Positions 25,264-39,098 of a DNA stretch of 64,000 nucleotides are shown piece by piece. The notes under the pieces are model-generated. The model was not told the origin of the DNA. It searched no databases and saw only the letters and a program-made list of their open reading frames with translations. The number at the start of each line of letters is the position of its first letter. Position 1 is the first letter of the stretch. Position numbers and translations under genes: made by a program. The stretch is from Megalopta genalis (Eukaryota; Arthropoda; Insecta; Hymenoptera; Halictidae): NCBI RefSeq assembly GCF_051020955.1, contig NW_027476494.1:124001-188000 (forward strand). The letters run 5' to 3'.

Positions 25264-26454
25264 ATGCGAAACACGTGGTTTAGCTTCAAATTCAAGCGAA
25301 TCACATGGATTAGCATCATAGCTTCATATTCTTGCGAAACGGATGGATTAGATCCAGATACTTGTGATGTACATGTTTTAGCTTCAACTGCATGCGAAAC
25401 AAACGTGTTAGCTTCAAATCCAAGCGAAACGCATGATTTATCTTCAAATCAATGCGAAGATGAAAGTTTTGCTTCAAACCCATGCGAAGCGAATGTTTTA
25501 GCTTCAAATACTTGTGATATACATGATTTAACTTCAAATGCAGGCGAAACAAACGAGTTAGATTCGAATCCATGCCATACACACGATTTAGATTTAAATC
25601 AATGCGAAGTAGAAGGCTTATCTTCAAATCCATTCGAAACAAATGGTTTAGCTTCAAACACTTGCGATATAAATGAAACAGCTTCAAATGAAGACGAAAC
25701 AAACGAGTTAGTTTCAAATCCATGCGAAACATATGATTTAGCATCAAATCAATGCGAAGTAGAAGGCTTACCTTCAAATCAATCCGGAACAAATGGTTTA
25801 GCTTCAAATACTTGTGATATACATGATTTATCTTCAAATACAGGCGAAACAAAAGAGTTAGCTTCATATCCATGCGAAACACATCATTTAGCTTCAAATT
25901 CATGCGAAATACATGGTTTAGCTCAATATTCATGCGACACAGATGGTTTATATTCAGATACTTGTGATAAACATGATTTAGCTTCAACTGCAATCGAAAC
26001 AAACGAGTTAGCTTCAAATCCAAGCGAAACACATGATTTACCTCCAGATCAATGCGAAGTAGAAGACTTAGCTTCAAATCAATGCGAAGTAGAAGGCCTA
26101 GATTCAAATTCATGCGAAACAAATGGTTTAGCTTCAAATACTTGTGCTATACATGATTTAGCTTCAACTGCATGCGAAACAAACGAGTTAGCTTCAAAAC
26201 CAAGCGAAACACATGATTTAGCTTCAAATCAAAGCGAAGTAGAAGGCTTAGCTTCAAATTCATGCGAAACAAATGGTTTAGCTTCAAATACTTGTGATAT
26301 ACATGTTTCAGCATCAGCTGCATGCGAAACAAACGCTTTACCTTCAAATCCAAGCGAAACAAACGGTTTAGCTGCAAATACTTGTTATATACATGATTTA
26401 TCTTCAAATGCAGGCGAAACAAAAGAGATAGCTTCAAATCCATGCGAAACATAA
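25264..26454 (+). other. 396-codon repeat-derived open frame
   Basis: Starts in another + register (MRNTWFSFK type) and moves into the LASN register across J monomer 12. It ends at GAAACATAACATT. The copy-2 equivalent (from 41434) is truncated by the 1-bp loss near 41,847. Confidence 0.12.
25313..25350. repeat. J monomer 12 (13-kb copy 1)
   Basis: Starts GCATCATA rather than GCTTCATA, as does its partner at 41483. Tail ACGGATGGATTA. Confidence 0.9.
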
Positions 26455-27581
26455 CATTTAGCTTCAAATTCATGCGAAACACATAGTTTAGCTTAATATT
26501 CATGCGAAACACATGGTTTATACTCAGATACTTGTGATAAATATGATTTAGCTTCAACTGCATGCGAAACAAACGAGTTAGCTTCAAATCCATGCGAAAC
26601 ACATGATTTAGCTTCAAATCAATGCGATGTACAAGGCTTATCTTCAAATACATGAGAAACAAATGATTTATCTTCAGATAATTGCGATATAAGTGATATA
26701 GCTTCATATGCGGGCGAAACAATCGAGTTAGCTTCAAATCAATGCGAAGTAGAAGGCTTAGCTTCAAATACGTGAGAAACAAATGATTTATCTTCAGATA
26801 ATTGCGATATAAGTGATACAGCTTCAAATCCATGCCATACACACGATTTGGATTTAAATCAATGCGAAGTAGAAGGCTTATCTTCAACTCCATCCGAAAC
26901 AAATGGTTTAGCTTCAAATACTTGCGATATAAAAGAAACAGCTTCAAATGCAGGCGAAACAAACGAGTTAGTTTCAAATTCATGCGAAACATATGATTTA
27001 GAATCAAATCAATGCGAAGTAGAAGGCTTAGCTTCAAATCAATCCGAAACAAATGGTTTAGCTTCAAATACTCGTGATATACATGATTTAGCTTCAACTG
27101 CATGCGAATCAAACGAGTTAGCTTCAAATCCATGCGATTCACATGATTTAGCTTCGAATCAATGCGAAGTAGAAGGCTTAGCTTCAAACACATGAGAAAC
27201 AAATGATTTATCTACAGATAATTGCGATATAAGTGATGCAGCTTGAAATCTATGCGAAACACATGATTTAGCTTCAAATTCAAGCGAATCACATGGATTA
27301 GCTTCATAGATTCATATTCTTGCGAATCGGATGGATTAGATCCAGATACTTGTGATGTACATGTTTTAGCTTCAACTGCATGCGAAACAAACGTGTTAGC
27401 TTCAAATCCAAGCGAAACCCATGATTTATCTTCAAATCAATGCGAAGATGAAAGTTTTGCTTCAAACCCATGCGAAGCGAATGTTTTAGCTTCAAATACT
27501 TGTGATATACATGATTTAGCTTCAACTGCATGCGAAACAAACGTGATAGCTTCAAATCCAAGCGAAACACATGATTTAGCT
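26132..27581. repeat. 1.45-kb duplicate, left copy
   Basis: Repeated at 28,661-30,110 with an offset of 2,529 bp. The offset is 84 monomers plus the 8 bp of one J and the 1-bp insertion near 28,018. Both copies contain a J monomer of the GATTC subtype (27301 and 29830). This block overlaps the end of part N. Confidence 0.9.
27301..27338. repeat. J monomer 13, GATTC subtype
   Basis: Second start is GATTCATATTC. Tail GAATCGGATGG is private. Preceded by AGCTTGAAATCTATGCG, as at 29.8 kb. Confidence 0.9.
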
Positions 27582-28660
27582 TCAAATCAATGCGAAGTAC
27601 AAGGCTTATGTTCAAATACATGAGAAACATATGATTTATCATCAGATAATTGCGATATATGTGATATAGCTGCAAATGCAGGCGAAACAATCGAGTTAGT
27701 TTCAAATCAATGCGAAGTAGAAAGCTTATCTTCAAATCAATCCGAAACAAATGGTTTAGCTTCAAATACTTGTGATATACATGATTTATCTTCAAATACA
27801 GGCGAAACAAAAGAGTTAGCTTCATATCCATGCGAAACACATCATTTAGCTTCAAATTCATGCGAAATACATGGTTTAGCTCAATATTCATGCGACACAG
27901 ATGGTTTATATTCAGATACTTGTGATGAACATGATTTAGCTTCAACTGCAATCGAAACAAACGAGTTAGCTTCAAATCCAAGCGAAACACATGATTTACC
28001 TCCAGATCAATGCGAAGTTTGAAGACTTAGCTTCAAATCAATGCGAAGTAGAAGGCTTAGATTCAAATTCATGCGAAACAAATGGTTTAGCTTCAAATAC
28101 TTGTGATATGCATGATTTAGCTTCAACTGCATGCGAAACAAACGAGTTAGCTTCAAAACCAAGCGAAACACATGATTTACCTCCAAATCAATGCGAAGTA
28201 GAAGACTTAGCTTCAAATCAATGCGAAGTAGAAGGCTTAGGTTCAAATTCATGCGAAACAAATGGTTTAGCTTCAAATACTTGTGATATGCATGATTGAG
28301 CTTCAACTGCATGCGAAACAAACGAGTTAGCTTCAAAACCAAGCGAAACACATGATTTAGCTTCAAATCAAAGCGATGTAGAAGGCTTAGCTTCAAATCC
28401 AAGCGAAACACATGATTTACCTCCAAATCAATGCGAAGTAGAAGACTTAGCTTCAAATCAATGCGAAGTGGGAGGCTTATCTTCAAATCCATGCGAAACA
28501 AATGGTTTAGCTTCTAATACTTTTGATAAACATGATTTAGCTTCAACTGCATGCGAAACAAACGTGTTAGCTTCAAATCACAGCGAAACACATGATTTAG
28601 CTTCAAATCAATGCGAAGTAGATGGCATATCTTCAAATCCATGTGAAGCAAACGGTTTAC

Positions 28661-30110
28661 CTTCAAATACTTGTGCTATACATGATTTAGCTTCAACTGC
28701 ATGCGAAACAAACGAGTTAGCTTCAAAACCAAGCGAAACACATGATTTAGCTTCAAATCAAAGCGAAGTAGAAGGCTTAGCTTCAAATTCATGCGAAACA
28801 AATGGTTTAGCTTCAAATACTTGTGATATACATGTTTCAGCTTCAGCTGCATGCGAAACAAACGCTTTACCTTCAAATCCAAGCGAAACAAACGGTTTAG
28901 CTGCAAATACTTGTTATATACATGATTTATCTTCAAATGCAGGCGAAACAAAAGAGATAGCTTCAAATCCATGCGAAACATAACATTTAGCTTCAAATTC
29001 ATGCGAAACACATAGTTTAGCTTAATATTCATGCGAAACACATGGTTTATACTCAGATACTTGTGATAAATATGATTTAGCTTCAACTGCATGCGAAACA
29101 AACGAGTTAGCTTCAAATCCATGCGAAACACATGATTTAGCTTCAAATCAATGCGATGTACAAGGCTTATCTTCAAATACATGAAAAACAAATGATTTAT
29201 CTTCAGATAATTGCGATATAAGTGATATAGCTTCATATGCGGGCGAAACAATCGAGTTAGCTTCAAATCAATGCGAAGTAGAAGGCTTAGCTTCAAATAC
29301 GTGAGAAACAAATGATTTATCTTCAGATAATTGCGATATAAGTGATACAGCTTCAAATCCATGCCATACACACGATTTGGATTTAAATCAATGCGAAGTA
29401 GAAGGCTTATCTTCAACTCCATCCGAAACAAATGGTTTAGCTTCAAATACTTGCGATATAAAAGAAACAGCTTCAAATGCAGGCGAAACAAACGAGTTAG
29501 TTTCAAATTCATGCGAAACATATGATTTAGAATCAAATCAATGCGAAGTAGAAGGCTTAGCTTCAAATCAATCCGAAACAAATGGTTTAGCTTCAAATAC
29601 TCGTGATATACATGATTTAGCTTCAACTGCATGCGAATCAAACGAGTTAGCTTCAAATCCATGCGATTCACATGATTTAGCTTCGAATCAATGCGAAGTA
29701 GAAGGCTTAGCTTCAAACACATGAGAAACAAATGATTTATCTACAGATAATTGCGATATAAGTGATGCAGCTTGAAATCTATGCGAAACACATGATTTAG
29801 CTTCAAATTCAAGCGAATCACATGGATTAGCTTCATAGATTCATATTCTTGCGAAACGGATGGATTAGATCCAGATACTTGTGATGTACATGTTTTAGCT
29901 TCAACTGCATGCGAAACAAACGTGTTAGCTTCAAATCCAAGCGAAACCCATGATTTATCTTCAAATCAATGCGAAGATGAAAGTTTTGCTTCAAACCCAT
30001 GCGAAGCGAATGTTTTAGCTTCAAATACTTGTGATATACATGATTTAGCTTCAACTGCATGCAAAACAAACGTGATAGCTTCAAATCCAAGCGAAACACA
30101 TGATTTAGCT
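28661..30110. repeat. 1.45-kb duplicate, right copy
   Basis: Matches 26,132-27,581. Its right end overlaps the left end of the second 13-kb copy by about 24 bases (30,087-30,110), marking a recombination joint between two duplicated blocks. Confidence 0.9.
29830..29867. repeat. J monomer 14, GATTC subtype
   Basis: Duplicate of J13 at offset 2,529 bp, with tail ACGGATGG. Confidence 0.9.
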
Positions 30111-31464
30111 GCAAATCAATGCGAAGTAGAAGGCTTAGCTTCAAATCCATGCGAATCAAACGGTTTAGCTTCAAATACTTGTGATATACGTGATTTAGCT
30201 TCAGCTGCATGCGAAACAATCGATTTTGCTTCACACCCAAGGGAAACACATGATTTAACATCAAAACAATGCGAAGTATAAGCCTTAGCTTCATATCAAT
30301 GTGAAACAAATGGTTTAGCATCAAATACTTGTGATATACATGATTTAGGTTCAACTTCATGCGAAACGAAGGAGTTATCTTGAAATCCATGCGAAACACA
30401 TGATTTAGATTCAAACCAATGCGAAGTAGATGGCATAGCTTCAAATCCATGCGACACAAATGATTTAGATTCAAATTCTTGCGATATATGTGATATAGCT
30501 TCAAATGCAGGCGAAACAAACGAGTTAGCTTCAAAACCAAGCGAAACACATGATTTAGCTGCAAATCAATGCGAAGTAGAAGGTTTAGCTTTAAATCCAT
30601 GCGAACCAAATGGTTTAGCATCAAATACTTGTGATATACATGATTTAGGTTCAACTTCATGCCAAACGAAGGAGTCATCTTGAAATCCATGCGAAACACA
30701 TGATTTAGCTTCAAATCAATGCGAACTTGATGGCATAGCTTTAAATCCATGCGAAACAAATTGTTTAGCTTCAAATACTTGTGATATACATGATTTAGCT
30801 TCATCTGCATGCGAAAGAAACGAGTTGTCTTGAAATCCATGCGAAACACACGATTTAGCAACAAATCAATGCGAAGTAGGAGGCTTATCTTCAAATACAT
30901 GAGAAGCAAATGATTTATCTTCAGATAATTGCGATATAAGTGATGTAGCTTCAAATGCAGGTGAAACAATCGAGTTAGCTTCAAATCAATGCGAAGTAGA
31001 AGGCTTATCTTCAAATCCATGCGAAACCAATGGTTTAGCTTCAAATACTTGTGATATACATGATTTATCTTCAAATACAGGCGAAAAAAACGAGTCAGCT
31101 TCAAATCCATGCTAGACCTATGATTTAGCTTCAAATAAATGCGAAATAGACGGCTTAGCTTCAAATATATGAGAAGCAAATGATTTATCTTCAGATAATT
31201 GTGATATAATTGATATAGATTCAAATGCAGTCGAATCAATCGAGTTAGCTTCCAATTAATGCGAAGTAGGAGGCTTATCTTCAAATCCATGCGAAACAAA
31301 TGGTTTAGCTTCAAATACTTGCGATATAAATGAATCAGCTTCAAATGAAGACGAAACAAACGAGTTAGTTTCAAATCCATGCGAAACATATGATTTAGCA
31401 TCAAATCAATGCGAAGTAGAAGGCTTAGCTTCAAATCAATCCGAAACAAATGGTTTAGCTTCAA
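29833..31464 (-). other. 543-codon repeat-derived open frame
   Basis: Counterpart of 13063-14643 over most of its length. Its C-terminal end runs through the recombination joint at 30.1 kb into the 1.45-kb duplicate and stops in J monomer 14. The frame thus crosses a rearrangement boundary without being interrupted, as expected when any in-register exchange preserves it. Confidence 0.15.
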
Positions 31465-32310
31465 ATACTTGTGCTATACATGATTTATCTTCAAATGGAG
31501 GCGAAACAAAAGAGTTAGCTTCAAAACCAAGCGATACACATCATTTAGCTTCAAATTCATGCGAAACACATGGTATAGCTTCATATTCTTGCGAAACAGA
31601 TGGTTTAGATTCAGATACTTGTGATAAACATGATTTAGCTTCAACAGCATGCGAAACAAACGAGTTAGCTTCAAATCCATGCCATACATACGATTTCGAT
31701 TTAAATCAATGCGAAGTAGAAGGCTTATCTTCAAATCCATCCGAAACAAATGGTTTAGCTTCAAATACTTGCGATATAAATGAAACAGCTTCAAATGAAG
31801 ACGAAACAAACGAGTTAGTTTCAAATCCATGCGAAACATATGATTTAGCATCAAATCAATGCGAAGTAGAAGGCTTAGCTTCAAATAAATCCGAAACAAA
31901 TGGTTTAGTTTAAAATACTCGTGATATACATGATTTAGATTCAACTGCATGCGAATCAAACGAGTTAGCTTCAAATCCATGCGATTCACATGATTTAGCT
32001 TCGAATCAATGCGAAGTAGAAGGCTTAGCTTCAAACACATGAGAAACAAATGATTTATCTTCAGATAATTGCGATATAAGTGATACAGCTTCAAATGCTG
32101 GCGAAACAATCGAGTTAGCTTCAAATCAATGCGAAGTAGAAGGCTTATCTTCAAATCCGTGCGAAACAAATGGTTTAGCTTCAAATACTTGTGATATGCA
32201 TGATTTAGCTTCAACTGCATGCGAAACAAACGAGTTAGCTTCAAAACCAAGCGAAACACATGATTTAGCTTCAAATCAAAGCGAAGTAGAAGGCTGAGCT
32301 TCAAATTCAT

Positions 32311-35310
32311 GCGAAACAAAATGGTTTAGCTTCAAATACTTGTGATATACATGATTCAGCTTCAGCTGCATGCGAAACAAACGCTTTACATTCAAATCGA
32401 AGCGAAACACATTATTTAGGTTCAAATCAAAGCGAAGTGGAAGACTTAGCTTCAAATACATGAGAAACAAGTGATTTATCTTCAGATAATTGCGATATAA
32501 GTGATATAGCTTCAAATGCAGGCGAAACAATCGAGTTAGCTTCAAATCAATGCGAAGTAGAAGCTTAGCTTCAAATCAATCCGAAACAAATGGTTTAGTT
32601 TCAAATACTCGTGATATACATGATTTAGCTTCAACTGCATGCGAATCAAACGAGTTAGCTTCAATATCCATGCGATTCACATGATTTAGCTTCGAATCAA
32701 TGCGAAGTAGAAGGCTTAGCTTCAAACACATGAGAAACAATGATTTATCTTCAGATAATTGCGATATAAGTAATATAGCTTCAAATGCTGGCGAAACAAT
32801 CGAGTTAGCTTCAATCAATGCGAAGTAGAAGGCTTATCTTCAAATCCATGCGAAACAAATGGTTTAGCTTCAAATACTTGTGATATGCATGATTTAGCTT
32901 CAACTGCATGCGAAACAAACGAGTTAGCTTCAAAACCAAGCGAAACACATGATTTAGCTTCAAATCAAAGCGAAGTAGAAGGCTTAGCTTCAAATTCATG
33001 CGAACAAATGGTTTAGCTTCAAATACTTGTGATATACATGATTTATCTTCAAATGCAGGCGAAACAAAAGAGTTAGCTTCAAAAAATCCATGCGATTCAC
33101 ATGATTTAGCTTCGAATCAATGCGGAGTAGAAGGCTTAGCTTCAAACACATGAGAAACAAATGATTTATCTACAGATAATTGCGATATAAGTGATACAGC
33201 TTCAAATCCATGCGAAACACATGATTTAGCTTCAAATTCAAGCGAATCACATGGATTAGCTTCATAGCTTCATATTCTTGCGAAACGGATGGATTAGATC
33301 CAGATACTTGTGATGTACATGTTTTAGATTCAACTGCATACGAAACAAACGTGTTAGCTTCAAATCCAAGCGAAACGCATGATTTATCTTCAAATCAATG
33401 CGAAGATGAAAGTTTTGCTTCAAACCCATGCGAAGCGAATGTTTTGGCTTCAAATACTTGTGATATACATGATTGAGCTGCAACTGCATGCGAAACAACG
33501 AGTTAGCTTCAAATCCATGCGAAACTCATGATTTAAGCTTCAATCAATGCGAAATAGACGGCTTAGCTTCAAATATATGAGAAGCAAATGATTTATCTTC
33601 AGATAATTGCGATATAATTGATATAGATTCAAATGCAGTCGAATCAATCGAGTTAGCTTCCAATTAATGGCGAAGTAGGAGGCTTATCTTCAAATCCATG
33701 CGAAACAAATGGTTTAGCTTCAAATACTTGCGATATAAATGAATCAGCTTCAAATGAAGACGAAACAAACGAGTTAGTTTCAAATCCATGCGAAACATAT
33801 GATTTAGCATCAAATCAATGCGAAGTAGTAGGCTTAGCTTCAAATCAATCCGAAACAAATGGCTTAGCTTCAAATACTTGTGATATACAAGGATTTAGCT
33901 TCAAATGCATGCGAAACAAACGAGTTAGCTTCAAATCCATGCCATACACACGATTTAGATTTAAATGAATGCGAAGTAGAAGACTTATCTTCAAATACAT
34001 CCGAAACAAATGGTTTAGCATCAAATACTTGCAATATAAATGAAACAGCTTCAAATGAAGACGAAACAAACGAGTTAGTTTCAAATCCAAGCGAAACACA
34101 TGACATAGCTTCAATTTCATGCAAAGTAGAAGTCTTAGCTTCAAACACATGCGAAATAAATGGTTTAGCTTCAAATACTTGTTTTATACATGATTTAGCA
34201 TCAACTGCATTGTGAAACAAACGAGTTAGCTTCAAATCCATGCGAAACACATGACTTAGCTTCAAATCAATGCGAAGTAGAAGGCTTAGCTCAAATACAT
34301 GAGAAACAAATAATTTATCTTCAGATAATTGCGATATACGTGATTTAGCTTCAGCTGCATGCGAAACAAACGATTTTGCTTCATACCCAAGGGAAACACA
34401 TAATTTAACATCAAAACAATGCTAAGTATAAGCCTGAGCTTCAAATCAATGCGAAACAAATGGTTTAGCATCAAATACTTGTGATATACATGATTTAGGT
34501 TCAACTTCATGCCAAACGAAGGAGTCATCTTGAAATCCATGCGAAACACATGATTTAGCTTCAAATCAATGCGAACTTGAAGGCATAGCTTTAAATCCAT
34601 GCGAAACAAATTGTTCAGCTTCAAATACTTGTGATATACATAATTTAGCTTCATCTGCATGCGAAAGAAACGAGTTATCTTGAAACCCATGCGAAACACA
34701 CGATTTAGCATCAAATCAATGCGAAGTAGGAGGCTTATCTTCAAATACATGAGAAGCAAATGATTTATCTTCAGATAATTGCGATATAAGTGATATAGAT
34801 ACAAATGCATTCGAATCAATCGAGTTAGCTTCAAATTAATGCGAAGTTGAAGGCTTTGCTTCAAATCCATGCGAAACAAATGGTTTAGCTTCAAATACTT
34901 GTGATATACATGATTTAGCTTCAACTGCATGCGATACAAACGAGTCAGCTTCAAATCCATGCGCTACACATGATTTATCTTAAAATCAATGCGAAGTTGA
35001 AGGCTTTGCTTCAAATTCATGCGAAACAAATGGTTTAGCTTCAAATACTTGTGATATACATGATTTAGCTTCAACTGCATGCAAAACAAACGCTTTACCT
35101 TCAAATCCAAGCGAAACACATTATTTAAGTTCAAATCAATGCGAAGTGGAAGGCTTAGCTTCAAATACATGAGAAACAAATGATTTATCTTCAGATAATT
35201 GCGATATAAGTGATATAGCTTCAAATGCAGGCGAAACAAAAGAGTTAGCTTCAAAACCAAGCGAAACTCATCATTTAGCTTCAAATTCATGCGAAACACA
35301 TGGTTTAAGC
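32311..35310. other. Cluster of private short indels in copy 2
   Basis: Breaks at about 32,320 (+1), 32,563 (-1), 32,664 (+1), 32,740 (-1), 32,814 (-1), 33,004 (-1), 33,083 (+3), 33,497 (-1), 33,535 (+1), 33,542 (-1), 33,669 (+1), 33,890 (+1), 34,291 (-1) and 35,306 (+1). Copy 1 (15.5-18.5 kb) lacks them all. The +1 near 34,212 is shared with 17,385 and so is a true old variant. Confidence 0.82.
33259..33296. repeat. J monomer 15 (13-kb copy 2)
   Basis: Partner of 16437. Spacing from J14 is 3,429 bp; the 1-bp excess over register equals the sum of the short indels at 32.3-33.1 kb. Confidence 0.9.
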
Positions 35311-36028
35311 TTAATATTCATGCGAAACAGATGGTTTATATTCAGATACTTGTGATAAACATGATTTAGCTTCAACTGCATGCGAAACAAACGAGTTAGC
35401 TTCAAATCCAAGCGAAACACATGATTTACCTTCAAATCAATGCGAAATAGAAGGCTTAGCTTCAAATCAATGCGACGTAGAATGCTAATCACCAAATCAA
35501 TGTGAAACAAATGGTTTAGCTTCAAATACTTGTGATATACATGATTTAGCTTCAACTGCATGCGAAACAAACGTGATAGCTTCAAATCCAAGCGAAACAC
35601 ATGATTTATCTTCAAAACAATGCGAAGTTGAAGGCTTTGCTTCAAATCCGTGCGAAGCGAATGGTTTAGCTTCAAATACTTGTGATATACATGATTTATC
35701 TTTAAATACAGGCGAAAAAAACGAGTTAGCTACAAATCCATGCGAAACATATGATTTAGCTTCAAATCAATGCGAAATAGACGGCTTAGCTTCAAATACA
35801 TTAGAAACAAATGATTTATCTTCAGATAATTGCGATATAAGTGATATAGCTTCATATGCAGGCGAAACAATCGAGTTAGCTTCAAATCAATGCGAAGTGG
35901 AAGGCTTAGCTTTAAACACATGAGAAACAAATGATTTATCTTCAGATAATTGCGATATAAGTGATAGAGCTTCAAATCCATGCGACACACATGATTTAGC
36001 TTCAAATTCATGCGAATCACATGGATTA

Positions 36029-36066
36029 GCTTCATAGCTTCATATTCATGCGAAACAGATGAATTA
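36029..36066. repeat. J monomer 16 (13-kb copy 2)
   Basis: Partner of 19206 and shares its ATATTCATGCG spelling. Confidence 0.9.
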
Positions 36067-39006
36067 GATCCAGATACTTGTGATGTACATGTTTTAGCTT
36101 CAACTGCATGCTAAACAAACGTGTTTGCTTCAAATCTAAGCGAAACACATGATTTATCTTCAAATCAATGCGAAGTTGAAGGCTTTGCTTCAAATCCATG
36201 CGAAGCGAATGGTTTAGCTTCAAATACTTGTGATATACATGATTTATCTTCAAATACAGGCGAATAAAACGAGTTAGCTTCAAATCCGTGCAAAACATAT
36301 GATTTAGCTTCAAATACTTGAGATATACATGATTTAGCTTCAACTGCATGCGAAACAAACGCTTTACCTTCAAATCCAAGCGAAACACATTATTTAGGTT
36401 CAAATCAATGCGAAGTGGAAGGCTTAGCTTCAAATACATGAGAAACAAATGATTTATCTTCAGATAATTGCGATATAAGTGATATAGCTTCATATGCGGG
36501 CGAAACAATCGAGTTAGCTTCAAATCCATGCAAAACAAATGATTTAGCTTCAAATGCTTGTAATACACATTATTTAGCTTCAACTGTATGCGAAACAAAC
36601 GAGATAGCCTCAAATTCAAGCGAATCAAATGATTTAGCTTCAAATCAATGCGAAGTAGAAGGCTTAAATTCGAAACCATGCGAAACAAATGGTTTAGCTT
36701 CAAATACTTGTGATATACATGATTTAGCTTCAAATGTAGGAGAAACAAACGAGTTAGCTTCAAATCCAAGCGAAACATATGATTTAGCTTCAAATCAATG
36801 CGAAGTAGAAGACCTAGCTTCAAATTAATGCGAAGTAGGAGACTTATCTTCAAATCCATGCGAAACAAATGGTTTAGCTACAAATACTTGAGATATACAT
36901 GATTTAGCTTCAACTGCATGCGATACAAACGAGTTAGCTTCAAAACCATGCGAAACACATGATTTAGCTTCAAATAAATGCGAAGTAGAAGGCATAGCTT
37001 CAAATGCATGCGAAACAAATGGTTTAGCTTCAAATACTTGTGATATACATGATTTAGCTTCAACTGCATGCGAAACAAACGTTTTACCTTCAAATCCAAG
37101 CGAAACACATTATTTAGGTTCAAATCAATGCGAAGTGGAAGGCTTAGCTTCAAATACATGAGAAACAAATGATTTATCTTCAGATAATTGCGATATAAGT
37201 GATATAGCTTCAAATGCAGGCGAAACAATCGAGTTAGCTTCAAATCAATGCGAAGTGGAAGGCTTAGCTTCAAATCAATGCGACGTAGAATGCTTATCAT
37301 CAAATCAATGTGAAACAAATGGTTTAGCTTCAAATACTTGTGATATACATGATTTAGCTTCAACTGCATGCGAAACAAACGAGTTAGCTTCAAATTCAAG
37401 CGAAACACATGATTTATCTTCAAATCAATGCGAAGTTGAAGGCTTTGCTTCAAATCCGTGCGAAGCGAATGGTTTAGCTTCAAATACTTGTGATATATAT
37501 GATTTATCTTTAAATACAGGCGAAAAAAACGAGTTAGCTTCAAATCCATGCGAAACATATGATTTAGCTTCAAATCAATGCGAAATAGACGGCTTAGCTT
37601 CAAATACATGAGAAGCAAATGCTTTATCTTCAGATAATTGCGATATAAGTGATATAGATTCAAATGCAGTACAATCAATCGAGTTAGCTTCAAATTAATG
37701 CGAAGTAGGAGGCTTATCTTCAAATCCATGCGAAACAAATGGTTTAGCTTCTAATACTTTTGATAAACATGATTTAGCTTCAACTGCATGCGAAACAAAC
37801 GAGTTAGCTTCAAATCACAGCGAAACACATGATTTAGCTTCAAATCAATGCGAAGTATAAGGCATATCTTCAAATCTATGTGAAACAAACGGTTTATCTT
37901 CAAATACTTGTGCTATACATGATTTAGCTTCAAATGCAGGCGAAACAAAAGAGTTAGCTTCAAAACCAAGCGAAACACATCATTTAGCTTCAAATTCGTG
38001 CGAAACACATGGTTTAGCTTCATATTCTTGCGAAACAGATGGTTTAGATTCAGATACTTGTGATAAACATGATTTAGCTTCAACAGCATGCGAAACAAAC
38101 GAGTTAGCTTCAAATCCATGCCATACATACGATTTAGATTTAAATCAATGCGAAGTAGAAGGCTTATCTTCAAATCCATCCGAAACAAATGGTTTAGCTT
38201 CAAATACTTGCGATATAAATGAAACAGCTTCAAATGAAGACGAAACAAACGAGTTAGTTTCAAATCCATGCGAAACATATGATTTAGCATCAAATCAATG
38301 CGAAGTAGAAGGCTTAGCTTCAAATCAATCCGAAACAAATGGTTTAGTTTCAAATACTCGTGATATACATGATTTAGCTTCAAATGCATGCGAATCAAAC
38401 GAGTTAGCTTCAAATCCATGCGATTCACATGATTTAGCTTCGAATCAATGCGAAGTAGAAGGCTTAGCTTCAAACACATGAGAAACAAATGATTTATCTT
38501 CAGATAATTGCGATATAAGTGATACAGCTTCAAATCCATGCCATACACACGATTTGGATTTAAATCAATGCGAAGTAGAAGGCTTATCTTCAAATCCATC
38601 CGAAACAAATGGTTTAGCTTCAAATACTTGCGATATAAAAGAAACAGCTTCAAATGAAGACGAAACAAACGAGTTAGTTTCAAATCCATGCGAAACATAT
38701 GGTTTAGCATCAAATCAATGCGAAGTAGAAGGCTTAGCTTCAAATCAATCCGAAACAAATGGTTTAGCTTCAAATACTCGTGATATACATGATTTAGCTT
38801 CAACTGCATGCGAATCAAACGAGTTAGCTTCAAATCCATGCGATTCACATGATATAGCTTCGAATCAATGCGAAGTAGAAGGCTTAGCTTCAAACACATG
38901 AGAAACAAATGATTTATCTACAGATAATTGCGATATAAGTGATGCAGCTTCAAATCCATGCGAAACACATGATTTAGCTTCAAATTCAAGCGAATCACAT
39001 GGATTA

Positions 39007-39044
39007 GCTTCATAGCTTCATATTCTTGCGAAAAGGATGGATTA
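39007..39044. repeat. J monomer 17 (13-kb copy 2)
   Basis: Partner of 22995, without the three extra bases upstream. 2,978 bp after J16 (99 x 30 + 8). Confidence 0.9.
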
Positions 39045-39098
39045 GATCCAGATACTTGTGATGTACATGTTTTAGCTTCAACTGCATGCGAAACAAAC

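Larger units (their letters stand above)
24649..26627. repeat. 13-kb block copy 1, part N
   Basis: Pairs with 40,818-42,796 at an offset of 16,169 bp. Between parts M and N the two copies carry different sequence of different length (24,425-24,648 here; 40,437-40,817 there, which includes an extra J monomer), a local replacement. Similarity ends at 26,627, where this copy reads GATGTACAAGG and the other GAAGTAGAAGG. Confidence 0.9.
30087..37932. repeat. 13-kb block copy 2, part L
   Basis: Matches 13,266-21,198. Differences include the 90-bp loss at about 36,811 and a dense set of 1-3 bp indels at 32.3-35.3 kb that the first copy does not have. J monomers at 33259 and 36029 correspond to 16437 and 19206. 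Confidence 0.93.
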
